Positions 25,117 to 36,750 of a stretch of DNA of 58,281 nucleotides are shown here, piece by piece. Source of the stretch: Streptomyces tateyamensis (GTDB lineage Bacteria; Actinomycetota; Actinomycetes; Streptomycetales; Streptomycetaceae); NCBI RefSeq assembly GCF_003205575.1, contig NZ_PYBW01000035.1, positions 374 to 58,654 of the forward strand. Reading direction: 5' to 3'. Position numbers and translations under genes: made by a program. Under the pieces are notes generated by a model. It saw only the letters and a list, made by a program, of their open reading frames with translations, was not told the DNA's origin and did no database searches. Numbering within the stretch: position 1 is the stretch's first letter; every line of letters begins with the position of its first letter.

Positions 25117-25617
25117 CTACGCGACGTTGACTCTCTGCCCGGGCGGGGCCGCCTCCAGCCAGGCCAGGAAGCCGGTCAGGGCGTCCTCGCTCATCGCCAG
25201 TTCCAGCGGGGCGCCGTCGAGCAGACAGCGCAGCACCACCGAGCCGGAGAGCAGGGCCAGCTCCTCCTGCCCCTCGGGGTAGCGCCGGCCCAGCACCTCG
25301 ATCTCCCGGCGGGGCAGCACCTTGCGCGCGCGGGGGGCGTAGGAGAAGACCCGGAACCACTCGATGTGGTCCCCGCTGTACCGCCCGATACCGAAAACCC
25401 ACCCCTTGCCGTCGGTCGCGGGGACCGGGGCGGAGGTGGGCTGGCCGTTCTCGTCGAGATCCGGGAGCGTGGAGGCGTTCTCCGGCATTTTGAGCCGGTA
25501 GCTGCAGTCGAAGGTGCCGCCGACCCGCTGGATCAACCGCCGGCGTACCGCGAACGCCAGCAGGCCGCCCACCCCGAGGGTCACGACCGCCGCGCACACC
25601 ACAAGGGCGAGGACCAT
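25117..25617 (-). CDS. DUF2550 membrane protein
   Basis: 166-residue protein with one N-terminal membrane helix (MVLALVVCAAVVTLGVGG) and a cytoplasmic or periplasmic beta-rich domain. Family landmarks are GGTFDCSYRL, WVFGIGRYSGDHIEWFRVFS and PRREIEVLGRR. ATG 25617 is preferred over an upstream ATG. DUF2550 genes directly follow atpC in many actinobacteria, as here, although a terminator separates them. Just past the stop, the coding sequence for the RVNVA end is partly repeated (25057-25067 versus 25121-25131), which suggests a small duplication or shortened C-terminus. Function unknown. Confidence 0.88.
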   Translation of the reverse strand: MVLALVVCAAVVTLGVGGLLAFAVRRRLIQRVGGTFDCSYRLKMPENASTLPDLDENGQPTSAPVPATDGKGWVFGIGRYSGDHIEWFRVFSYAPRARKVLPRREIEVLGRRYPEGQEELALLSGSVVLRCLLDGAPLELAMSEDALTGFLAWLEAAPPGQRVNVA

Positions 25618-25668
25618 GCTCACCGACCTCCTCGCTACCCGCATCCCCGTTTATCAACCGATACGACA

Positions 25669-25700
25669 GTCCCGGGGTCACGCTCAGGCGTCCCCGGGAC
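25669..25700 (-). terminator. Terminator of the ATP synthase operon
   Basis: Arms GTCCCGGGG (25669-25677) and CCCCGGGAC (25692-25700) are extended inside by ACGC/GCGT with a two-base bulge and a TCAG loop. It lies 19 bases past the atpC stop. Confidence 0.82.
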
Positions 25701-25718
25701 CGTCGGTCAAGCTCAGTG

Positions 25719-26099
25719 TCAGGCAGCCTTGCGGCGGCCCACCGCGACGAGGCGAACCTCGGCGCGGCGCTCCGCGTGCGCGTCGCTCTCGCTCTTGGCG
25801 AGCTCCAGCGCACGCTCCGCGCGGGTCACATCGATCTCGTCCGCGAGCTCGGCGATCTCCGCCAGCAGCGACAGCTTGTTGTCGGCGAACGAGATGAAGC
25901 CACCGTGCACGGCGGCGATGACCGTGCCGCCGTCGGTGGTGCGAATGGTCACCGGACCGGACTCCAGCACGCTCAGCACCGGGGTGTGGTTCGGCATGAT
26001 GCCGGTGTCACCGGAAGCCGTGCGGGCGACGACAAGGGTGGCCGTACCGGACCACACCTTGCGGTCGGCTGCGACCAGCTCGACGTGCAGCTCAGCCAA
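25719..26099 (-). CDS. atpC: F1Fo ATP synthase epsilon subunit
   Basis: 126-residue epsilon subunit of the F1 central stalk, which also inhibits ATP hydrolysis. The beta-sandwich opens with LHVELVAADRKVWSG and contains GDTGIMPNHTPVLSVLE; a helical hairpin ends the protein (DEIDVTRAERALELAKSE). ATG 26099. It is the last atp gene, but a 172-base gap with a strong hairpin separates it from atpD, unlike the tight spacing of the rest. Confidence 0.96.
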   Translation of the reverse strand: MAELHVELVAADRKVWSGTATLVVARTASGDTGIMPNHTPVLSVLESGPVTIRTTDGGTVIAAVHGGFISFADNKLSLLAEIAELADEIDVTRAERALELAKSESDAHAERRAEVRLVAVGRRKAA

Positions 26100-26220
26100 C
26101 GTGGGCTCCTAGGCTCTTGCAACGCCCGATCGCTCGGGAGTTTCGGTAAGAATAACGGGCTCACGCCCCTCGGATGAAACGAGCGGCGCACAGATGACCG
26201 GAATCACAGCCACCGAGCCG

Positions 26221-26256
26221 TGAGGGGTGGTCCCCAGCAGCGGGGACCACCCCTCA
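26221..26256 (-). terminator. Terminator-like hairpin between atpD and atpC
   Basis: A perfect 15-bp stem (26221-26235 with 26242-26256) with loop AGCAGC begins 15 bases beyond the atpD stop. It has terminator form, but atpC lies downstream, so it may be a partial terminator or an RNA-stability element that sets the epsilon level. Confidence 0.75.
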
Positions 26257-26271
26257 CCAACTCAGCGCGCC

Positions 26272-28634
<2,363 letters not shown>

Positions 28635-28666
28635 GGGTCGTTACGTCCTTTCCCTCGCTACCGGAC

Positions 28667-30241
28667 TCAGGCCTGCTCGGAGAGCAGCTTGCCGTCAGCC
28701 GTGGTGAAGCCGAGCTTGAAGCTCTTGATCGCCTCGGTCAGCGCGTCGATGGTGCCGTCCTCGAGCTTCGAGGTCTCGACGATGGCCGCCAGCAGGTCCT
28801 TCTTCTCGACCCGCAGGGTGTCCAGGAACTCGCGCTCGAAGCGGCGGATGTCCGCGACCGGAACGTCGTCCAGCTGGCCGGTGGTGCCGGCCCAGATCGA
28901 GACGACCTGCTCCTCGACCGGGAACGGCTGGTACTGACCCTGCTTCAGCAGCTCGACCATGCGGGCGCCGCGCTCCAGCTGGGCCTTGGAGGCCGAGTCC
29001 AGGTCGGAACCGAAGGCGGCGAACGCCTCCAGCTCGCGGTACTGGGCCAGGTCCAGGCGCAGCCGGCCGGCGACCGACTTCATGGCCTTGATCTGGGCCG
29101 AGCCACCGACGCGGGAGACCGAGATGCCGACGTTCACGGCCGGGCGGATGCCGGCGTTGAACAGGTCGGACTCAAGGAAGCACTGGCCGTCGGTGATCGA
29201 GATGACGTTGGTCGGGATGTACGCCGAGACGTCGTTGGCCTTGGTCTCGATGATCGGCAGACCGGTCATCGAGCCGGCGCCCAGCTCGTCGGAGAGCTTG
29301 GCGCAACGCTCCAGCAGGCGCGAGTGCAGGTAGAAGACGTCACCCGGGTAGGCCTCACGGCCCGGCGGGCGGCGCAGCAGCAGCGAGACGGAACGGTAGG
29401 CCTCGGCCTGCTTCGACAGGTCGTCGAAGACGATCAGCACGTGCTTGCCGTCGTACATCCACTCCTGGCCGATGGCCGAACCGGTGTACGGGGCGAGGTA
29501 CTTGAAGCCCGCCGGGTCGGACGCCGGAGCCGCCACGATGGTGGTGTACTCCAGCGCGCCGGCCTCCTCCAGGGCGCTGCGGACCGACGCGATGGTCGAG
29601 CCCTTCTGGCCGATGGCGACGTAGATGCAGCGGACCTGCTTCTTCGGGTCGCCGGAGCGCCAGTTGTCCTTCTGGTTGATGATCGTGTCGATCGCCACCG
29701 CGGTCTTGCCGGTCTGGCGGTCGCCGATGATCAGCTGACGCTGGCCGCGGCCGATCGGGGTCATCGCGTCGATGGCCTTGATGCCGGTCTGCATCGGCTC
29801 GTGCACCGACTTGCGGACCATGACGCCGGGGGCCTGCAGCTCCAGGGCACGGCGACCGGTGGCGGCGATCTCGCCCAGGCCGTCGATCGGGTTGCCCAGC
29901 GGGTCCACGACGCGGCCGAGGTAGCCGTCGCCGACCGGGACGGACAGGACCTCGCCGGTGCGGTGCACCGTCTGGCCCTCCTCGATGCCCGAGAACTCAC
30001 CGAGGACGACGACGCCGATCTCGCGGGTGTCGAGGTTCAGCGCCAGGCCGAGGGTGCCGTCCTCGAACTTCAGCAGCTCGTTGGCCATGACCGAGGGCAG
30101 GCCCTCGACCTTGGCGATACCGTCCATGGCCTCGGTGACCGTGCCGACCTCTTCACGCGAGGCGGCGTCCGGCTGGTACGACTGGACGAAGTCCGCCAGC
30201 GCGTCCCGGATCTCCTCCGGCCGGATCGTAAGCTCCGCCAT
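28667..30241 (-). CDS. atpA: F1Fo ATP synthase alpha subunit
   Basis: 524-residue non-catalytic nucleotide-binding subunit. P-loop GDRQTGKT is at 173-180, and the conserved VSRVGGSAQ segment holds the arginine finger. ATG 30241. It is followed by atpG after 32 bases and preceded by a 164-base gap to atpH in which I see no gene and no strong hairpin. The C-terminal extension past the helical domain is short compared with mycobacterial alpha subunits. Confidence 0.98.
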   Translation of the reverse strand: MAELTIRPEEIRDALADFVQSYQPDAASREEVGTVTEAMDGIAKVEGLPSVMANELLKFEDGTLGLALNLDTREIGVVVLGEFSGIEEGQTVHRTGEVLSVPVGDGYLGRVVDPLGNPIDGLGEIAATGRRALELQAPGVMVRKSVHEPMQTGIKAIDAMTPIGRGQRQLIIGDRQTGKTAVAIDTIINQKDNWRSGDPKKQVRCIYVAIGQKGSTIASVRSALEEAGALEYTTIVAAPASDPAGFKYLAPYTGSAIGQEWMYDGKHVLIVFDDLSKQAEAYRSVSLLLRRPPGREAYPGDVFYLHSRLLERCAKLSDELGAGSMTGLPIIETKANDVSAYIPTNVISITDGQCFLESDLFNAGIRPAVNVGISVSRVGGSAQIKAMKSVAGRLRLDLAQYRELEAFAAFGSDLDSASKAQLERGARMVELLKQGQYQPFPVEEQVVSIWAGTTGQLDDVPVADIRRFEREFLDTLRVEKKDLLAAIVETSKLEDGTIDALTEAIKSFKLGFTTADGKLLSEQA

Positions 30242-30405
30242 CAGGCTTCCCTGCTCTCCTAGGTTGCGATCCTCGGCCCGCCCAAGGAGGGCCGCAAGTA
30301 TTCGATCCTCGGCCGGTGCTGTTGGACCGGCCGTTCGTATGTGCCGGCTGTCCCGTGGGATGGGACCGGCGCCCGACCGAGGGTCGGAATTGCTGTGCGG
30401 GTGGC

Positions 30406-31221
30406 TCAGCCTTCGAGGGCCTGCCGAGCGCCTTCGAGGCGGCTCGACACGGTGCCGTCGATGATCTCGTCACCGATCTGCACCCGGACACCGCCGGCGA
30501 CCCGGGGGTCGACGTCGATGTTCAGGCGGACCGCCCGGCCGTAGAGCTTGGCCAGCGCGCCGGACAGGCGCTGCTTCTGGCCGTCGCTCAGCGGCACGGC
30601 GGTGGTGACCAGGGCCACCACGCGGTCGCGGCGGTCGGCGGCGAGCTTCGAGTAGGACGCGAGGCCCTGCTCCAGGCTACGGCCGCGCGGGTTGGTGACC
30701 AACGAGGTGACCAGTCGGACCGTGCCCGGCAGGGCCCGGCCGCCGAGCAGCGTGCGCAGCAGCTCGGCCTTGGCGGCGCGGCCGGCCTTCGGCTCGGTCA
30801 GACCGGCGCGCAGCTCGTGCGAGCCGCTCACGATCCGGCCGAACCGGAAGAGCTCGTCCTCCAGGTCGTCGAGGCGGCCGGCCTTGTCGGCGGCGATCAC
30901 CTCGGCGTAGGCGGCCAGCTCCTCGACGCTGTCGACCAGGTCACGCGCGCCCGACCAGCGGGAGCGGACCAGGCCGGAGACCAGGTCGACGGTCTCGCCG
31001 GAGACCTGACCGGCCAGCAGCGAGCCGACCAGCTGCGCCTTGTCCGCACCGGACCGCGAGGGGTCGGTGAGCACCCGGCGCAGCGAGACCTCGCGGTCCA
31101 GCAGGGCCGTGACGGCGCTGAGCTCCTCCGACACCTTGCCCGCGTCCACCGAGGTGTTGTCGGTCAGGCTGTCGAGGTTCTCGCGGCCGGCGGCCAGCGC
31201 CTCGCGGCTGGCGCCGATCAC
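30406..31221 (-). CDS. atpH: F1Fo ATP synthase delta subunit
   Basis: 271-residue delta (OSCP) subunit linking the b-stalk to the F1 head. It is about 90 residues longer than the E. coli subunit, as is usual in actinobacteria; the extra part is N-terminal helical sequence (about 1-85). The conserved end reads [18 protein letters not shown], then [23 protein letters not shown] 31221 overlaps the atpF stop by four bases. Unlike mycobacteria, it is not fused with a b subunit. Confidence 0.97.
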   Translation of the reverse strand: MIGASREALAAGRENLDSLTDNTSVDAGKVSEELSAVTALLDREVSLRRVLTDPSRSGADKAQLVGSLLAGQVSGETVDLVSGLVRSRWSGARDLVDSVEELAAYAEVIAADKAGRLDDLEDELFRFGRIVSGSHELRAGLTEPKAGRAAKAELLRTLLGGRALPGTVRLVTSLVTNPRGRSLEQGLASYSKLAADRRDRVVALVTTAVPLSDGQKQRLSGALAKLYGRAVRLNIDVDPRVAGGVRVQIGDEIIDGTVSSRLEGARQALEG

Positions 31222-31772
31222 TTGGCGCCCGCCGCGCTCGCGACGGCCTTGGCCTCCAGGTCGTCCAGGAAGCGATCGATCACACCGCTCTGCCGGGCGT
31301 GGTCCTCGAGGGACTCGCCGACAATGCGGGACGCCAGCTGGGTGGCCAGCGAGCCCACGTCCTGGCGCAGGACAGCGGTCGCCTGCTTCTTGTCGGCCTC
31401 GATCTGGGCGTGGCCGGCCGCGACGACGGCCTCGCGCTGACGCTGGCCCTCCTCGCGCATCTCGGCGATCAGGGCAGCGCCCTGCTCGCGGGCGTGCTCG
31501 GTGATCCGGGCAGCCTCGTGACGCGCCTCGGCGAGCTCGGCGCGGTACTGCTCAAGGAGGGCCTGGGCCTCGGCCTGTGCGGCGTCGGCACGCTCCATCC
31601 CGCCCTCGATCAGGTCCCGACGCTCCGTCAGCACCTTTTCGATGCTGGGGAGGAGCTTCTTGCCGAGCAGACCGAAGACCACGAAGAAGCAGATCAGGCC
31701 GATGATGAGCTCAGGCGCCTTGGGGATCAGAGGGTTGAAGTCCTCCGAAGCCAAGGTTGCGACGAGCGACAT
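31218..31772 (-). CDS. atpF: F1Fo ATP synthase b subunit
   Basis: 184-residue peripheral-stalk subunit: one N-terminal membrane helix (about 20-42, ELIIGLICFFVVFGLLG) followed by a long charged helix to the end. ATG 31772. It overlaps atpH by four bases and follows atpE by 41 bases. It forms a homodimer that holds F1 against the rotating ring. Confidence 0.97.
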   Translation of the reverse strand: MSLVATLASEDFNPLIPKAPELIIGLICFFVVFGLLGKKLLPSIEKVLTERRDLIEGGMERADAAQAEAQALLEQYRAELAEARHEAARITEHAREQGAALIAEMREEGQRQREAVVAAGHAQIEADKKQATAVLRQDVGSLATQLASRIVGESLEDHARQSGVIDRFLDDLEAKAVASAAGAK

Positions 31773-31813
31773 ATCTGGACCTTCCGTCTGAAGGGTCTAC
31801 GAACGTTTCGGGC

Positions 31814-32113
<300 letters not shown>

Positions 32114-32141
32114 TCAGGGGCACAGCCGGGGGCTGCGTGGC

Positions 32142-32975
32142 TCAGTGCGCCTCTTCCAGGGCACCGGCGATGTAGCTGCTGGCCAGCGTCACGAAGATGT
32201 AGGCCTGCAGGAACTGGACCAGGAGCTCGAAGGCGGTCAGGCCCAGGGTCACCACGAAGGAGGTGGTGCCGTACAGCGCGCCCAGGCTGGGGCTCAGCAG
32301 GTACCAGGTCGCGATGGAGAACATCACGATCAGCAGGTGGCCGGCGAACATGTTGGCGAAGGCACGGACGGCGAGGGTGAACGGCCGCACGAAGATGTTC
32401 GAGAAGAACTCGATCGGCACCAGGATGAACATGACCCAGCCGGGGACGCCCGACGGCCAGCACAGGTTCTTCAGACCGCCGACGAAGCCGTGCTTCTTGA
32501 AGGTCAGCGTCATGTAGGTCAGCCAGCAGACGATCGCCAGGCCGGCCGGCCAGCCGATCACCGCGGTGACCGGGAACTGGGCCAGCGGGATCACGGACAT
32601 GATGTTCATGACCCAGACGAAGAAGAACAGCGAGACCATCATCGGGACGTACTTCTCGCCCTTTTTGCCGATGTTCTCGAAGACGATCGCCCGCTTGACG
32701 AAGTCGTACCCGATCTCGCCGACCAGCTGCATCTTGCCGGGCAGCACCTTCGGCTTGGCGAAGGCGACCCAGAAGAAGACGATCACCAGCAGGGCGCAGA
32801 CGAACGACAGCAGCATCGGCTTGTTGAAGCCGAAGCTCCCGATCGAGAAGATCGGATCGAACTGGAATTCGTTCAGGCCCGGCGCCGGGAAGCCACAGCC
32901 CGCCGGGGTCAGGTGGCAGCCGGACGCAAGCTGCTGCGCGAGCTGGTCAGCACTCACCACGGACTCCTTCGTCAT
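32142..32975 (-). CDS. atpB: F1Fo ATP synthase a subunit
   Basis: 277-residue stator subunit carrying the proton half-channels. Essential Arg204 is in TLAVRAFANMFAGH. The periplasmic N-terminus is Cys-bearing (CHLTPAGCGFP), and five to six membrane helices follow. ATG 32975. A 282-base gap separates it from atpI. I see no gene there; a promoter for the atpB-C block is plausible but no clear hexamers stand out. Confidence 0.97.
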   Translation of the reverse strand: MTKESVVSADQLAQQLASGCHLTPAGCGFPAPGLNEFQFDPIFSIGSFGFNKPMLLSFVCALLVIVFFWVAFAKPKVLPGKMQLVGEIGYDFVKRAIVFENIGKKGEKYVPMMVSLFFFVWVMNIMSVIPLAQFPVTAVIGWPAGLAIVCWLTYMTLTFKKHGFVGGLKNLCWPSGVPGWVMFILVPIEFFSNIFVRPFTLAVRAFANMFAGHLLIVMFSIATWYLLSPSLGALYGTTSFVVTLGLTAFELLVQFLQAYIFVTLASSYIAGALEEAH

Positions 32976-33257
32976 GACGCATGGTTACGGCAACCTCGGT
33001 GTGTCGGCGCGGCTTGGAGCCACGTAGCGGCACTGGATCTTGTTGGGTATCTCGGGGACCCGGCGCGCCGGTACTGCGTTCCGGCGCGGGATCTGTCAAG
33101 ACTGGGCGGGTCCGGGGGGCGATCCGTCCGCGCTGTGACATCTCACTGCGAGGAGAGACCTGGCCGCTTCCCGTACTCCGTTGCTGCGACGGACGATAGC
33201 AGCCTGTCAGGACCGCATAAACACCGCCCCCCTCGCGCGGGGGACAGCCGGGGTCCG

Positions 33258-33692
33258 TCACGGTTGACGCCCCGGCCCGGTGCGTTCATCGGGCTTGTCG
33301 TCGTTCTGCACGTAGAACTGCTTGGCCTTCAGGTGCGTGCGGATCTGACCGCCGCTCCAGACGAAGACGCAGCCCAGCAGGGTGAAGGCGAAGACCTTGG
33401 TGTCGAAGAGCGTGGTGTCCTTGAAGACCGCGAGCACGATGCCGACCAGCAGGATCTGGGTGGTGTAGACGACCAGCGCCACACCCATCATCAGCTGCGG
33501 GTTGTTCCTGGTCAGCCGGTCGAGCGTGTACTGGCCGGAGGCGAAGAACGCCATCACCAGCAGGGCCGCGAAGGCGGCACCGATCGCTCCTTTGCCCCCG
33601 GCCACCGCGGCGGAGATCGCAATGGCGAGGATGCCGGCGACCGCAGTGGGAAGTGCGGCGCCGCGGATCATCCGGGCGTCGTGGGACGGCAT
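33258..33692 (-). CDS. atpI: ATP synthase-associated protein AtpI
   Basis: 144-residue four-helix membrane protein of the actinobacterial AtpI type, thought to help c-ring assembly or ion supply. ATG 33692 (MPSHDARMIRGAALPTAV) is used because similarity to other streptomycete AtpI proteins begins there; the frame is open further upstream without recognisable sequence. The middle contains TTLFDTKVFAFTLLGCVFVW and the tail is hydrophilic. It is the first gene of the atp cluster. Confidence 0.88.
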   Translation of the reverse strand: MPSHDARMIRGAALPTAVAGILAIAISAAVAGGKGAIGAAFAALLVMAFFASGQYTLDRLTRNNPQLMMGVALVVYTTQILLVGIVLAVFKDTTLFDTKVFAFTLLGCVFVWSGGQIRTHLKAKQFYVQNDDKPDERTGPGRQP

Positions 33693-33972
33693 GTCGGCAA
33701 CTCCGGCGGCATGTCGAGGACGGGGGAGCTCTTCGTGGAACGTCGAGAACAGCGCTGGTGCACCGGTGCGGGAGACACCGGACAGAACGGGCAGCGGGAC
33801 CAAGGTCCTGCACCACAGGGTCTTTCGGCGTGTTCTCGGTACTCGTGAACGGTATCACAAACTATTTGATGAGAGCTTTACCATGTACGTGTGGTACCTG
33901 TCACACCGTCGGCCCAACGGTGCCGCCGTTCGGGTGAAGCAGATGGAGCAACGGAGTTGAGACTTCGTCAGG
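33693..33972 (-). promoter_or_regulatory. Presumed atp operon promoter region
   Basis: 280 bases between the sugar-transferase stop and the atpI start. No gene is visible. Bases 33840-33900 are clearly AT-richer than the surroundings, which fits a promoter on the minus strand. I cannot assign -35/-10 hexamers with confidence. Confidence 0.35.
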
Positions 33973-35280
33973 TCAGTTCTTCTGATGATCGCCGACGGCG
34001 TGCGCTCCGGTGCCCAGGTGCCCGAGCAGCTGCTGGTCGTGCACCGAGAGCTCGGCCATCGGCTCGGCCGCGGCCTCCTGGACCGGCTGCGCGGGGCGGG
34101 CGACGCCCTTGCGGTAGCGCGGCGGCACGAACGCCTGCACGGCGGTCGGCGCCTTCGGCTGGAACCACGGCAGCAGCAGCACCACCAGGCCGATCAGGCA
34201 GAACCCGGCACAGGCCAGCACAACGGTGCGGCCGGTGTGGGTGACCGAGAAGGCCACCGTGCCGAAGGCGATCAGCGCGGCCCAGAAGTACATGATCAGT
34301 ACGGCCCGGCTGTGCGAGTGGCCGATCTCCAGCAGGCGGTGGTGCAGGTGCTTCTTGTCCGCGGCGAACGGCGAGCGCCCCGCCCAGCTGCGCCGCACCA
34401 CCGCCAGCACCAGGTCGGCCAGCGGCAGCGCGATCACCGCCAGCGGCAGCAGCAGCGGCATGTAGATCGGCACCAGGATGTGGGTGGCGGCGGTGCGCGA
34501 GCCGCCGGCCTGAGCACTGATCAGGTCGGGGTCCACGCGGCCGGTCACCGAGACCGCGGCCACCGCCAGCATCAGACCCAGCATCATCGAGCCGGAGTCG
34601 CCCATGAAGATCCGCGCCGGGTGCAGGTTGTGCGGCAGGAAGCCCAGGCACATGCCGATCAGCAGCGCGCTGAACAGCACCGCCGGCTGCGCGTCGGTGA
34701 TCTGGTAGACGTACCAGAGCCGGTAGGAGTACAGGAAGAACGCCATGGCGGCGATGCAGACCATGCCGCCGGCCAGGCCGTCCAGGCCGTCGATGAAGTT
34801 CACCGCGTTGACCATGACGACCACCAGGGCCACCGTGATCACCATGCCCAGGGTCGGGCTCAGCGCCACCGGGCCGATCCCCGGCACCGGCAGCGAGATC
34901 ACCGTGATGCCCTGGTAGACCATCACGCCGGCGGCGATCATCTGGCCGCCGAGCTTCACCAGCGCGTCCACGCCCCACTTGTCGTCCAGCACGCCGAGCA
35001 CCCACATGATGCCGACGCCGGAGAGCAGCGCCCGGATGTCGGAGGAGTTGCCGTCCCGGAACAGGTTGCCCAGGTTGTGCAGGTGCGAGGCGACCACCAG
35101 GCCCGCGCAGAGCCCGCCGAACATCGCGATGCCGCCCAGCCGCGGGGTCGGCTCGCGGTGCACGTCGCGGGCGCGCACGGCCGGCATCGCGCCCGCCATG
35201 ATGGCGAACTTCCGCACCGGACCGGTGAGCAGGTAGGTGACGGCGGCCGTGCAGAACAGCACGAGCAGGTACTCACGCAC
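33973..35280 (-). CDS. Polyprenyl-phosphate N-acetylhexosamine-1-phosphate transferase (WecA/Rfe/MraY family)
   Basis: 435-residue polytopic membrane enzyme that transfers a sugar-1-phosphate (probably GlcNAc-1-P) from a UDP-sugar to undecaprenyl phosphate, starting cell-wall glycopolymer synthesis. GTG 35280 is the start, with AAGGAGG six bases upstream. Family motifs in order: VHREPTPRLGGIAMF, GVLDDKWGVD, NAVNFIDGLDGLAGG, PHNLHPARIFMGDSGSM and HLHHRLLEIGHSHS. The C-terminal 60 residues are variable and charged. It fits beside the LCP ligase at 40.7 kb, which would attach such polymers to peptidoglycan. Its place next to atpI is conserved. Confidence 0.93.
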   Translation of the reverse strand: MREYLLVLFCTAAVTYLLTGPVRKFAIMAGAMPAVRARDVHREPTPRLGGIAMFGGLCAGLVVASHLHNLGNLFRDGNSSDIRALLSGVGIMWVLGVLDDKWGVDALVKLGGQMIAAGVMVYQGITVISLPVPGIGPVALSPTLGMVITVALVVVMVNAVNFIDGLDGLAGGMVCIAAMAFFLYSYRLWYVYQITDAQPAVLFSALLIGMCLGFLPHNLHPARIFMGDSGSMMLGLMLAVAAVSVTGRVDPDLISAQAGGSRTAATHILVPIYMPLLLPLAVIALPLADLVLAVVRRSWAGRSPFAADKKHLHHRLLEIGHSHSRAVLIMYFWAALIAFGTVAFSVTHTGRTVVLACAGFCLIGLVVLLLPWFQPKAPTAVQAFVPPRYRKGVARPAQPVQEAAAEPMAELSVHDQQLLGHLGTGAHAVGDHQKN

Positions 35281-35448
35281 CGAGCGCCTCCTTCCGCGGG
35301 TACCGACGGGTACGTGCCCGGGAGGGTACTCCGGCACGGCTGGGGGGTTCGAGGTGCGTCGCCACGGCACACACCTTATTGAGTCGGACGCGCTCGGTGT
35401 GCATCGCGGTTCGCCCTGCCGAGCGGCTGTCCCGGCGCGGGCCCGGCC

Positions 35449-36714
35449 TCACGCCGCTGAGCTGCCGGAAAGCCCCGCAAGCCGGCGCACCTGCTCGGCC
35501 ACCGCGGCCGGGTCCGCCCCGCCCAGCACCGCGCCGAGCAGCCGGCCCGCCTCGCCGAGCTCGGCCGCACCGAGCCCCAGCGCGGCCGCGGTGCCGGTGC
35601 CCAGCCGGATCCCGGAGGTCCGGTCGGCCGGCGCCGGGTCGTACGGCAGTGCGCACTTGCCCAGCAGCAGGCCCGCCGCCGCGCACAGCCGCTCGGCCTG
35701 CAGGCCGGTCAGCCCCAGCCCGCCCACGTCGGCGGTGACCAGGTGGGTGTCGGTGCCGCCGGTCAGCGGCCGCGCCCCCGCCGCGGCGAGCTCGGCCGCC
35801 AGGGCGCGCGCACCGTCCACCGCACGCTGGATGTACGCGCCGAACTCCGGCGTACCGGCCTGGGCGAATGCCACCGCCTTGGCCGCCACCTCGTTCATCG
35901 CCGCGCCGCCCTGGCTGAACGGGAACACCGCCCGGTCCACCCGCTCGGCCAACTCGGCGCCGCACAGCAGCAGTCCACCGCGCGGGCCGCGCAGCAGCTT
36001 GTGGGTGGCGGCCACCACCACGTCCGCGTACGGCACCGGCGAGGGCGCCGCGCCGGCCGCCACCAGGCCGGTCACCTGGGCGGCGGCGGCGATCAGGTAG
36101 GCGTCCACCTCGTCGGCGATCTCCCGGAAGGCGGCCCAGTCGGGATGGCGCGGGTGCGAGATGGCACCGGCCACGATCGCCTTCGGGCGGTGCGCGCGGG
36201 CCAGTTCGCGCACCTGGTCCAGGTCGACCAGGCCGTCGTCCTCGCGCACCCCGTAGCCGAGGAAGTGGAACCAGCGCCCGGAGAAGTTGGCCCGGGAGCC
36301 GGCCGACAGGTGGCCGCCGTGCTCCAACGACATCGCCAGCACCGTGTCCCCGGGCTTCAGGAGCGCCGCGTAGGCCGCCAGCATCGCCGAAGTGGCCGAG
36401 CGGGGCTGGACGTTGGCGTGCTCGGCGGCGAACAGCGCGCGGGCCCGGGAGACCGCCAGCAGTTCGGTGGCGTCGGCCACCGCGCAGCCGGTGTGGTGCC
36501 GGTGGCCCGGGTAGCCCTCGGCGTACTTGTCCAGCAGCGGGCCGGCCAGCGCGGCCCGCACCGCCTCGGTGGCCAGGTTCTCCCCCGCCAGCAGCTGCAG
36601 CCCGCTCCCCCGCCGGGCGGCCTCCGCCGACAGCAGGTCGGCCAGCTCGGGATCAGCCTGCCGCAGGGCCTCGGCGGGCTCCCAGGCGGTCTGCGCGGCA
36701 TCGATGAGCGTCAT
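35449..36714 (-). CDS. Serine hydroxymethyltransferase-like protein with altered active site
   Basis: 421-residue fold-type I PLP-enzyme relative of GlyA. The scaffold is clear: KYAEGYPG with Glu67, NVQPRSATS, EHGGHLSAGS, GAISHPRH, the Schiff-base lysine Lys239 in THKLLRGPRGG, and TSGIRLGTGT. However, against E. coli GlyA the PLP-ring Asp200 is Ala210 and His203 is Gln213 (AYLIAAAAQVTG), and Ser35 is Gly44. These changes should weaken cofactor and serine binding, so canonical SHMT activity is doubtful. A second glyA paralogue at this locus is typical of streptomycetes. ATG 36714. It follows the phosphatase gene with a 36-base gap. Confidence 0.85.
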   Translation of the reverse strand: MTLIDAAQTAWEPAEALRQADPELADLLSAEAARRGSGLQLLAGENLATEAVRAALAGPLLDKYAEGYPGHRHHTGCAVADATELLAVSRARALFAAEHANVQPRSATSAMLAAYAALLKPGDTVLAMSLEHGGHLSAGSRANFSGRWFHFLGYGVREDDGLVDLDQVRELARAHRPKAIVAGAISHPRHPDWAAFREIADEVDAYLIAAAAQVTGLVAAGAAPSPVPYADVVVAATHKLLRGPRGGLLLCGAELAERVDRAVFPFSQGGAAMNEVAAKAVAFAQAGTPEFGAYIQRAVDGARALAAELAAAGARPLTGGTDTHLVTADVGGLGLTGLQAERLCAAAGLLLGKCALPYDPAPADRTSGIRLGTGTAAALGLGAAELGEAGRLLGAVLGGADPAAVAEQVRRLAGLSGSSAA

Positions 36715-36750
36715 GACGGCCTCCGGGGCCGAGGGGCGGTGGAACCCAGC

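Noticed and set aside
23026..26112. Open frame of about 1000 codons on the plus strand across four minus-strand genes and one plus-strand gene
   Set aside because: It crosses known genes (dehydrogenase, DUF6328, adenosyltransferase, DUF2550, atpC) in the wrong frame and has no domain. It is a high-GC artefact.
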